Assembly: GCA_018398765.1 (NCBI GenBank)
Contig: JAHBMJ010005539.1
Location: 1-18,968, forward strand
Direction: 5' to 3'
From: Chromera velia
Taxonomy: Eukaryota; Sar; Chromeraceae
DNA: 18,968 nt
Below the pieces are notes generated by a model. It was not told where the DNA came from. It saw only the letters and a list, made by a program, of their open reading frames with translations, and did not search any database. Position 1 is the first letter of the stretch. Each line of letters opens with the position of its first letter. Of the stretch, positions 8,095 through 16,450 are shown one piece after another. The position numbers and the translations under genes were made by a program.

Positions 8095-10903
8095 CGTGCT
8101 GCGCTGTGCAGGTTCGGCGAAGATTTTGATGACGAAGATGACGAAGAGACGGGGAGCGGTGACGAGGAGGAAGACGAAGAGGACGATGACGAAGAAGGAG
8201 AAGGAGAAGAGCTGGAGGACGGTTCGTTCTCTGACTCCGGTGAAGAGGGAGATGAGGATGAAGACGATGACGAGGACGACTTGGGAGGCGGGCTTGCGGG
8301 TCATATCTCGAAGATTCTCTTCCCAGGGGGGGAGGCCGAGTCATCAGAAGAGGAGGATGAACCAGACGAGGAACACACGTTGGCAGGCCAAATCGCTGAG
8401 AGGCTGTCGAAAGTGCTCTTCCAGGGGGAAGATTTGGGATCAGAAGAGGAAGAGGAAGGTGAAGAAGGGGAGAGCTCTGAAGACGAAGACGGGAGAGGCA
8501 TGAATCTTGATGGTCTGCACGTTTTCTTTTTGCTTGTCGCTTGTTTGCCTTGTGATATGAAACATTCTGTTTTTCCTTTCACGTGTCTTTCCTCTTCAGC
8601 TCGAAAGAGGCGAGAAGAAAAACGAGGAGCGTAAGTGTCCAGCGACTCACTCGCACGTTTTCTCTCGTAACCCTCATGCTGCGGGGACAGTCATCTTTCT
8701 TCTGTTTCTTTCCCATCCATTCGGAATCAATTGTGAGTCCAGATTTTGGTGTGTTGCCCCTTCTTGCTCTGGTTCTTTACGTCTCTCTTCTTTACGTCTC
8801 TCTTCTCCCCCTGCTGTAGCTAGCTAGCTGCCTTCTGATGTTGGATGCGTTTGTAGCACTCTCCACCCAATCAAATCAATCTTCTGTCCGGCATGGCCTG
8901 CCTTCGCAGCTCTGACGACTGATCGCTGTGCAGTAGAAGGGGCTCGGTCGGTCAGGTTACGGAATGCACTTCCACGTTCTCGTGATTGGTTGATGTTGTA
9001 AAAGGAGAATGCGCCATGCACTTTGTTTGCAGTGCACTTTGACCGCCTTCTCTCTTCCGCTGCGTCCGAACATTTCGAGGACCAGGACGACCAAGAGGCC
9101 CTTGTCTCCATGGGGGTGTACGAGAAAATGCTCCAGAGAGTGGAGCCTGGAAAGGGGGCGTCAGAGTCAAAGTCAAAGAAAGACAAGGGGAAGGGGGGGG
9201 CATTGGAGGGGGGTGACAAAAAGAAGAAAGGGAACGTTGGAAAAGAGGGTGGAGATTCAGGGAAAGAGAAGGGTCTGTTTTCTTCAGACGAGGAGGAGGA
9301 GGGAGAGGAGAAAGATTTGTTTTCAGATGATGAGGAAGGGGGAGAGGAGACTGAAGAAGAGGAAGAAGAGGAAGCGGAAGAGGAGGAGGATGAAGACGAC
9401 GAAGATGAAGATGAAGATGAAGAGTCGGAGGAAGAATTTTCCGCGTCACGTTTTCTTGACGACGAGGCAGAGGAAGTCGGTGATCTTGATGCTGGTCAGT
9501 GAAGTGAGTTGCTTGTCTTGTCGGCTGGTTGGGAAGGCAGCTAGAAGGGTCCTGTTTTGTCTGTGCGTCTTCTGAAGTGTCTGTCGGCCCTGCATGGCCA
9601 GTGCAAGAAGGGAATGCTTCTATTTGTTCTTTCCCTCCCGCCACAACACTTCTGTCCCGAAGTCTATTTATTTTTATTGCTGTGATGTATTCTCAACGAC
9701 CATGCAGCCATGGAGGATGAGGACGCGGGTGACTCTGAGCCTTCAGATGCCGACACTTTGTCTGGCTCCGATTCAGAGGCCGATAGTGAAACCGACAGTG
9801 GGGACGACTCGATGGGTATGCAGGCTCTCTCTGCTGAGCACAGCAGGGCAGCAAAGAGGGGCCATCACGAGGGAGCGTCCCGCCCTGCCCGTATCGGGTG
9901 GGGGTCTCTGTTGGATCGTCTTGAGAGGGAGGCGTGGGAGGGAGATGACCAAAGACTTGCGGAGAAGGAAGAGAAGAAAAAGAAGAAAAGGAAAGCAGAG
10001 GAAGAGAAAGACGAAGAGGAAGGCACGGGTAGAGAAGAAGAAGAGCCAAGCAAGAAGAAGAAAAAGAGGAAAGTACTGGAGGAGTCTGAGGAAGAGAATG
10101 AAGAAGAAAAGAAGGATAATCGCAAGCGGAAGCCCCCTCCCCTCTCTCCACCCCTTGATCCGTCAGCTCTTGCGAAGGCATCTGCCCTGCCTGCATCGCT
10201 CCTCGACTTGGCAGAACGACTTGAAGAAGAGCAGCAAAACAGTAGCAACAGCAGCAGCAGCAGCAGTATCAGCAAGGAACGAAAAGAAGAGGCGCAGAAA
10301 AAATCGGAGGAGGCCCAAGGGACAAAGAAGAGGACGAAAAGGCAAAGGTCACGAGGCGCATCGAATTCATTGCTGTTGCAGGCACTCCAGATGCTCTCAC
10401 GGCGCATGCTTCGCAAACTTCTGAAATACGGGTGGCAGCGCCGGCGTTACGAGGTCGGTCAAGCTCGTCTTGGTTGGTCTCAAGAGTGAGCTTTTCAGCT
10501 TAGCTCGGAATGAGAACGTGAATTAAGTGGATTGATGCATCCATGGGGTTTGTCAGCTTCATCCGTTTGAGTGACAGATGAAATGGATTTTTTTGGGGTA
10601 AGCAAGAGATATTCGGGGGAAGTCTTTTGCCTCCGACGGGGCGAAAAAAAAAAGCAAAGCCGCAAAGAAAAGTAAAAGCGGAAGTCGAGCTGATAGGAAA
10701 AGGGCAGAAAAGGAAGCGAAGTCCGTATCTTCTGGCAGGTATTATGCTCTCGCTCTCGGTCCGCCCCCTTTTCCCTCCAGACTGTTTTCTTTTGCACACG
10801 AGAACGCCGGCTCTCTCTCTGTCTCTTTCTCTCTGTGTGTGTGTGCGTATGTGTGCGTACGTGTGCGTGTGAATGCAGCGGAGCGAAGTCTACCGAATGT
10901 TGA
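6555..10903 (+). CDS. J-domain (Hsp40) co-chaperone with DNAJB-like F/G segment and long acidic/lysine-rich tail
   Basis: Exons: 6555-6686, 7093-7174, 7331-7496, 8112-8520, 8600-8630, 9033-9494, 9708-10485, then tentatively 10607-10738 and 10879-10903 (738 aa). All phases agree. Residues 6-72 are a complete J domain: FYEVLGI, the HPDKNP loop that activates Hsp70 ATPase, and YDELG at its end. Residues about 103-131 ([19 protein letters not shown]) resemble the F/G region of DNAJB6-type proteins. From 128 on come Asp/Glu-rich blocks broken by two LAG(H/Q)I...SK(I/V)LF motifs (188-197, 217-230), then Lys clusters such as KKKKKRKV that look like nuclear-localisation signals. Weak points: the 8521 donor (GTTTTC) was chosen because only it gives phase 0. 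The end may instead be the TGA at 10487-10489 (687 aa), or exon 7 may end at 10453 and join 10623. A nuclear or nucleolar Hsp70 partner is likely; the tail has no recognised homologue. Confidence 0.85.
7294..7327 (+). repeat. (GT)17 immediately before a 3' splice site
   Basis: A perfect GT dinucleotide run in intron 2 of the J-protein gene, ending at the CAG acceptor (exon starts 7331). There is no space for a conventional polypyrimidine tract between the repeat and the AG. Confidence 0.95.
7610..8100 (+). repeat. Compound pyrimidine microsatellites filling intron 3 of the J-protein gene
   Basis: Runs of CTTT, GTTC, CCTT, CCCT and CT units follow one another, ending in (TG)n and a GCGTGCGTGC stretch just before the TGTGCAG acceptor at 8111. 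Nearly all the sense strand of this 615-bp intron is C/T. The frame through it happens to stay open, but its Ser/Leu/Pro/Phe repeats are an artefact of the repeat, not protein. Confidence 0.92.
10810..10872 (+). repeat. (CT)n followed by (GT)n/GCGT microsatellite
   Basis: CTCTCTCTCTGTCTC runs into GTGTGTGTGCGTATGTG-type sequence and then GAATGCAG (AG at 10877-10878), the proposed last acceptor of the J-protein gene. It has the same layout as the 3' end of that gene's intron 3. Confidence 0.85.
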
Positions 10904-11094
10904 TCCACCGACGGATGCAGAGACGTCTCCAAACATTTTTTTGATCAAATCGAGTTCAATATGGGCCTTGGATCGTGCACTCCCCGCGCTTGAATCAGAT
11001 CCGATTCAGATTCACTGCCACTACTTGCAACTAGGCTTGCAAATACTTCGGTACGCCGCCACGGTAGCTAGCACCGTAGTGACCGTACGCGAGC
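10904..11094. other. Presumed 3' flank of the J-protein gene
   Basis: One + frame stays open from upstream to 11099, but it is out of phase with the splice model and shows no motif. A small inverted repeat ACGGT/ACCGT (11061-11077) and a CGTAGTGACC at 11075-11084 are present. The latter repeats the first bases at the edge of the adjacent transposon (11101-11110). Confidence 0.4.
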
Positions 11095-11102
11095 ACTGAT
11101 CG

Positions 11103-11570
11103 TAGTGACCTGATTTGATTTGAAGTAGGGCTTAACCTCAAATCAAATCTTAGGCCTGAGAGACTTTAGCATGATAGGGCCTATCAAATCCTATCAAATC
11201 TACTTCAAATCTGACCCTTTAACCTCAAATCTCTAGGATAACTCAAGTCTTAAGTTAACATGACTCTCTAGGATAACTCTAAGATAAAAACTTATGTAAG
11301 CTCTTAGCTTTGACAATAGCTCATTAATTTTGAGAGTCTTACTTTAGTTTTTAGTCTAGTTTTTAGTGATTTTCTTATCTCTAGGGCTTTCTAGGATTTG
11401 CTAGTGGTATCGACTGTGCCATGTCGTCTTCAGTGCTGTTGAGAGTGACCTCTACACTTCAACCTCAAATCTACTTCAAATCTGGTCAGATTTGAGCTTG
11501 AAGCTCATGTCAAATCAAATCAAATTAAATCAAATCAAATCAAATCTTATCAAATCAAATCTGGTCACTA
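11103..11570 (+). mobile_element. Non-autonomous hAT-like (MITE-type) element, copy 1, 468 bp
   Basis: The element begins TAGTGACCTGATTTGATTT and ends with AAATCAAATCTGGTCACTA, an inverted repeat of about 19 bp with one mismatch. The flanking 8 bp are identical: ACTGATCG at 11095-11102 and 11571-11578. An 8-bp target duplication and a TIR starting TAGTG (the hAT consensus is YARNG) are defining features of the hAT superfamily. The subterminal regions are full of AAATC/GATTT pentamers, comparable to subterminal transposase-binding repeats of known hAT elements. It has no coding capacity. A closely related copy lies inverted at 12204-12675. Strand is arbitrary. Confidence 0.88.
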
Positions 11571-11578
11571 ACTGATCG

Positions 11579-12195
11579 ACAACTTTAACGGGGAAAAATA
11601 AAAATACTATGTGAGGACCATACACCAGATATCACATACTATAGAGCGATTTGCAGGCATCTGTTCTGTTATTGGGCTAGCTAGTGGTGGCTAAGTGGCC
11701 CCTGGGGCTATACATTACAGGCTATACGATTAGTGTAAATGAATTATTACACGTGACTCGATCACTAGCTGTACGTGATCCAGGCCGTGTACTACATAAA
11801 AAAAAATAAAAGATCGGAAATTTTTTTTTTTTAATGGATTTTTTTTTAGTTATCATGGTAGTCAACATGCAAACAACTGTTGTTCAAGTGTTGCATGACT
11901 GTTGCACAGGATGTTGCATGAAAAGTATATGTTTTTTGGTTAATAAATAAAAAAAGAAAAAAAAGATTGGAAACTTTCTTTTTTTTTTCTTTTTTTATTT
12001 ATAGACTACAGAGCCTAGCTCGATCAAAACTTATCTAGATATTAAGGCGCTGGTAAGATACATCAAACAAACTAGGAAACAAACTAGGAAACAAACACTC
12101 TTAAAGGCTAGCTCAAATTTAGCCTTAAAAGATTCTTCAAGTCTTGATTCAAGTTAATTAAAATAGTTATTAGTGGAAAAGTTCTCACTTTTAGT
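11579..12195. other. AT-rich spacer between the two hAT-like copies
   Basis: Non-coding. Contains long A and T runs (about 11798-11850), several TGTTGCATGA-like words (11880-11925), a 12-bp tandem unit AACAAACTAGGA (about 12066-12096) and the hairpin at 11944-12001. No transposase fragment is visible. Confidence 0.55.
11944..12001. repeat. Near-perfect A/T hairpin
   Basis: The left arm 11944-11965 reads TAAAT, seven A, G, eight A, G. The reverse complement of 11978-12001 reads TAAAT, seven A, G, ten A, G. The 12-bp loop includes ATTGGAAA. It lies in the spacer between the two transposon copies and may be a relic of another foldback element. Confidence 0.7.
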
Positions 12196-12203
12196 CTCAC
12201 TTA

Positions 12204-12675
12204 TAGTAACCAGATTTGATTTGATAGGATTTGATTTAATTTGAGCTTCAAGCTCAAATCTGACCAGATTTGAAGTAGATTTGAGGTTGAAGTCTAGAGG
12301 TCACTCTCGACAGCACTGAAGACGACATGGCACAGTTGACACCACTAGCAAATCCTAGAAAGCCCTAGAGGTAAGAAAATCACTAAAAACCAGACTAAAA
12401 GCCTAGCTAAAAGTATCTAAAAATCTAAAAGCTAAATTAAGACTCTCAAAATTAATGAGCTATTGTCAAAGCTAAGAGCTTACATAAGTTTTTATCTTAG
12501 AGTTATCCTAGAGAGTCATGTTAACTTAAAACTTGAGTTATCCTAGAGATTTAAGGTTAAAAGGTCAGATTTGAAGCTAGATTTGAAGTAGATTTGATAA
12601 GCCCTATCATACTAAAGTCTCTCAAGCCTAAGATTTGATTTAAATCAAATCAAATCAAATCAAATCTGGTCACTA
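12204..12675 (-). mobile_element. Non-autonomous hAT-like (MITE-type) element, copy 2, 472 bp, inverted
   Basis: Starts TAGTAACCAGATTTGATTT and ends AAATCAAATCTGGTCACTA. The perfect 8-bp duplication CTCACTTA flanks it at 12196-12203 and 12676-12683. The interior matches copy 1 on the opposite strand over most of its length; for example the block with ATGTCGTCTTCAGTGCTGT (around 11422-11440) reappears reverse-complemented around 12313-12333. The target duplication differs from that of copy 1, so the two inserted independently. It has no coding capacity. Confidence 0.88.
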
Positions 12676-12683
12676 CTCACTTA

Positions 12684-14469
12684 TTGAACTGCTTAAATAC
12701 GTTTAAGCTACATGCCAGTGTCCACTTTATTTTTATTGAAAAATGAAAAAAACTAGGGAAAAAACTAGCATTTAAGTAGCTCGGTAAACTAGTCTGTAAA
12801 ATGTTTTGCGTCTGCTTGCATGACACCACTGGTGGTTATGTCTAATGAAGACGTTAACAATGGTGCAGCTAGAAAGCTGGCTAGCATGACATAAGAATAT
12901 GAAGCTGCATAGGCCATATACACAGAGTCCTAGGCAGAGTCCAAAGACTATCAGATCTAGAAGCAAGCACGAAGACAGACAGAAGATCATGTTGACACTT
13001 TGATTTATTAAACGAGATTGACAGATTGAATTGCATGCGATGGAGCTGATTGATGTCCTGTGCGGCCGCAGAAAGCCCTAGTAAGTCCGGTAAAGCGGTC
13101 TTCCTATCTGGCATCTACGTGTGGGCCAGCCATTGGTGGGATGCCGGACGGCAGCACACAATAGATATGCAGCAAAAATTAAAAATGAAGAGACGTATGT
13201 GTAGTTACAAGTTATTGGCCCTTATGTGGGCTTCTCTCATGCAGACAGTCAGCCTTCAGACAGTCTATGTTGATACACCTCACCTGGAGGAGTGATAGCC
13301 TCAGTTCGTTGCATCTGACTCCATATTCACCCATCGCTTTGTTCCTTTGTATGAAATTCTATACGCATCTGCATTCGACTGTAGTCTATGCATGCATGTA
13401 ATTAATTGCCTGATTAATTACTTCCAGAATAATTTGTACGCCATACCGCAAAAGCGCTCTGCATACGCGCGGCCATATACAGACTTGTATAGTCCACCCG
13501 CGTCTATCACCATCAAAGTCACAAGCTCATTTAGAATTTTACTTATGCCATGGCTTTAAGAGTATTAGTCCAACTTTAAAATTTAATTTTAATTAACCTC
13601 CATATAATTTAAAATTTTGAGTTGAATTTCCAGTCGTTTTCCCGATTACTCAATTTTTTTAGACTTATACAGTTGTACTTAGTATAATTTTTTAAAAATT
13701 TTAGTTACAAGGTCCTGACTTTTGAAACATACTGAGATAGAAGCTCAATTTTTACATGTTCTTTTTTTTTATGTTGTAGTGCATATTAAGAGCTTTAAGC
13801 ATGCATGCTTATGTATGCCTAGCTATAGTTTAATCTGCTGGCATATATCATTTGGAAATCGAGGCCCTAGTCGAGGCCGAAACATAAAGAGCTGGGCAGA
13901 GGGAACCGTGGTCACGAGTCACTCTCTCACTAGCTTATCCTAAGGTGTCCTATATATATAAGGTTGACGTACATAATCATTTTTTTAAATTTTAATAATT
14001 ATATAAATCTGTAATTTTCTTTTGTATACATTTAACATGAATTAGGATCAACACTTAAAAAACCAACAAACAATTTTGAGTAGTAAAATTCCCTAGGCAA
14101 ATGATGCCTAACATGCTTGTATTACTAACCGTCATGCACACAGCATATTAAAATAACAAACCGGATCGAGCTCTTATTAACATGCAGAGAAGTCACCCAG
14201 AAATGCGATGCGATCTGAAGCCGGATTCTTTGAATTCCTTTCTTCCGTGTTAAGTCCAAAAATTGCAGAGAACAATCTCAGAAGATTATAGCAACATCAA
14301 CAAACACTGCCTCTTTGAGTGCATACGTCGATGTGCCGGCATGATTTTGTGACTGGGTCTCCAATCTGAACCACGAAATGCAGGCAATAGTTCTTTGCCT
14401 GAATGCATTGGTCTACTATGCATTGCACCGTCTAGGTCTCTCGCCCCCTTTTAATTTTGTTCTTTCAGC
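12684..14469. other. AT-rich intergenic island without a supported gene
   Basis: All open frames here are short and of no recognisable composition. Visible features are a TATGCATGCATG word near 13387, a 16-bp palindrome TAAGCATGCATGCTTA (13796-13811), a duplicated CGAGGCC (about 13860-13881), a TATATATA run (about 13952) and many A/T runs. Part of it (13560-14060) has the texture of decayed repeats, but I could not define element ends. No tRNA-like or rRNA-like segment was seen. It probably includes the 3' UTR of the minus-strand gene ending at 14470. Confidence 0.5.
13796..13811. repeat. 16-bp palindrome containing TGCATGCA
   Basis: TAAGCATGCATGCTTA is perfectly self-complementary. It carries the same TGCATGCA core found in the two divergent promoters, but here it lies in an AT-rich gene-free stretch. 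It may mark an unannotated promoter or be chance. Confidence 0.6.
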
Positions 14470-15778
14470 TCAGCAGGCTGTGCACCCCTTTCTTTGAGAG
14501 AGAGGAAGACCCTGGGATCGTGCGGTGTCGGGGAGTTTGGGCACCGAGGGGTCCCTTGAGAGGGTTGGGTGGGGACCCTTTTGGGTGAAGTAGGCAGGCA
14601 CTTGGGAGTGGTAGACCTGTGTGAGGGTCCCGAAGGAGGTGAGCTTCTTCGGATCTTCCCTCATGAATGCTTCTCGATCTCTTTTCTTCTCTTTCTCTGT
14701 CAAAACTCCACCACTTCTCCTTGGGGGGGAGCTGGAGGTTTTCAAGGTCCTTTCTGTCACTGTGGGTGGCTCCTCGGGGCCGGGGGAGCCTGTCACAGAG
14801 GGGGGAATGACAGGCTGAGAAGTGCAGTGCACGGATGCAAGGCGCTCAGGGCTCAGAGCGCCTCCAGGTTTTCTCCACGGGAAATGGGTGGACTCGAGAG
14901 TCAAGGACAGACTGGTGGGATGGACCTCTCCTGGTAGGATGTAGTGCGGTGCATGGAGCGTCTCCGAGAAATTCCAGCTTTTTCTGTACCCCTGCGGGAA
15001 GGCTCTGTCTCCATTTAGCTCGGCACGTCCATACACGGCCTCGGGCTTTCCGCCCCTTTCTGTTTGTCTTCCTCTTTCCGCCTCTGGGGGTGGTGGAGGG
15101 ACTGGCCGTGCGTTCATCAGGTCGTCAGCCAGGTCAAGGCATTCCGGACCTTCATCGGAGCAGGGTACGGAGGTCCTGCCGTATCGAGTTGACGCAGGCC
15201 GCCCCCCCTTCAGCCAACTTCCTACCAGGGGTGTTTGTCTTGCGTGATAGAATCTTTCCTGGTCGAGACGGGTCCTCATCTCAGCCAGACGCATGCGTTG
15301 GTGTGCAGACAGAAACCCATCCAGCTGACCGCTGAGGAGGGCGAGGGCGAGTCGGTGGAAGGGGAGATGGTAGTCCACTGGTGGAGCTTTTTTTGTGGTC
15401 CTGCAGCAACGTTTATACACACATGCCACGCATGGGCGAGAAATGCGGTTGCATGCACGAGACATAGGTCGGACGTTGTATGAAGAACTCTTCTGCAGTT
15501 AAACGGGATGTTGTAATGCATTTCTGTATCCGTACAAATATGACGCTGCGCCCCACTGACCGTCCGTGCTCAGTCTGAGACTCAGTGTCATCCTGCAGAA
15601 GATCCATCTTCCTGAGGATTTCATCGACCAGCTTCATAGAGAGGGAGGCCATAATGGCTTCGTTGTCCTCCCCCTCGGGAAGCTCAACGCTCCTGCTCAA
15701 AAGGCTTTCCGCTTCTGAATTGAGCTGCCATGTGTCGGCAATCGCTTTATTGTCTCTTTTGGGCTTTGTGCTTGGCAT
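14470..15778 (-). CDS. Unrecognised two-exon protein, about 414 aa
   Basis: Model on the minus strand: exon 1 15778-15557, exon 2 15492-14470. The donor is GTGGGG and the acceptor TAACTGCAG; the junction is in phase 0. An alternative pairing (donor GTCAGT after 15561, acceptor AAGAG before 15487) also keeps the frame, so the exact join is uncertain. Residues 1-74 are charged and helix-prone, with an acidic LPEGEDNEAIMASLSMKLVD stretch. Exon 2 begins with a Cys/Arg-rich segment, then a helical LALALLSGQLDGFLSAHQRM region, a PVPPPPPE proline run and a long Pro/Ser-rich part. Near the end is a charged TEKEKKRDREAF segment followed by Tyr/Phe-containing residues, and the protein ends CTAC. No catalytic motif, signal peptide or membrane segment is seen. 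It is divergent from the ABC transporter gene and shares its upstream region. I do not recognise the family. Confidence 0.6.
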
Positions 15779-16450
15779 TCTGACTCGGTGTGACAGGCTG
15801 GAAGCACCGGTTTTGAAAGGAATGAGGATGAACAACACACAGAGATACTTCGAACAACACTGACAGTCAGGCCTTCTTTTGGGGATTGAAAAATTGGGCC
15901 TGAAAGTCACGGTGCAATGGTCACAGCGCTTCTATCTGACAAGGTCGCTTTCGAGCAATTCACAGGAATGTTATATTTTCCTCAGACATCTACAAGAGGC
16001 TCGCGGCCCTGCGGAGTCGCGGGTGAAACGCGGTCAGGAGGAAATTCAATTGTGTGAAGTGTTGCGCTGCCATGCAAAGGTCAGTCAATTCCCACGCGCC
16101 CCATGCATGCATGCATGCATGCATGCGCGCGGCGCGGCGGCCATGCATGCATGCTGCATATGCCGCTGCGACGGTGCGAGAGAGTCACCCTCCGCACCGT
16201 CTGACCTTTACATACCCCGGCCTCAGTCAAACAATGCTCATTCCATACGGTCCTTCAATGTCGTTTCTTCAAATGCAACAGATCTTGTACAGGTTTACTA
16301 TCGCTTCGCAAGTCATGATCTACTTGTGTTTGAAATTTCTGAATCGTATGCGCGGAATTTTGAGAAGCATGATGGTTTGACGGTGTCTGCAAGTGTTCCC
16401 CGAGATTCGCCGACGGCGCACTGCAGGCTGTGGGGTCGACAGAAGGACGT
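15779..16450. promoter_or_regulatory. Divergent intergenic region with TGCATGCA/GCATATGC promoter block
   Basis: The gap lies between the minus-strand 414-aa gene and the ABC transporter gene. The core at 16102-16163 contains an uninterrupted CATG tandem (16102-16126), GGCGCGGCGG (16131-16140), a second CATGCATGCATGC (16142-16154) and GCATATGC (16156-16163). All of these have counterparts at 6329-6382. The rest of the region has open frames with no protein-like composition. Transcription start sites cannot be placed from sequence alone. Confidence 0.6.

Noticed and set aside
7255-8634. Continuous 459-codon + strand open frame
   Set aside because: The first and middle parts are intron with GT, CT and CTTT repeats. 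Only 7331-7496 and 8112-8520 fit the J-protein in phase, and their junction gives FFGGGFGEDF. The frame is open by repeat composition.
8952-9644. Minus-strand 230-codon frame rich in Pro, Leu and His
   Set aside because: It is antisense to the acidic exon 9033-9494; such frames arise from GAA/GAG-rich coding strands.
9594-10424. + strand 276-codon Arg/Lys-rich frame
   Set aside because: It is an out-of-phase reading of the J-protein exon 9708-10485, whose own frame joins the previous exon in phase.
10839-11099. + strand 86-codon frame after the J-protein gene
   Set aside because: It would need a different phase from the upstream lysine-rich exon; no motif supports it, and it runs right up to the transposon.
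11103-12675. One large foldback element with 470-bp arms
   Set aside because: Each arm has its own terminal inverted repeats and its own, different 8-bp target duplication, so two independent insertions explain it better.
12684-14469. Several 70-80 codon frames in the AT-rich island as small genes
   Set aside because: They lack motifs, conserved-looking composition and convincing context; such lengths occur by chance here.
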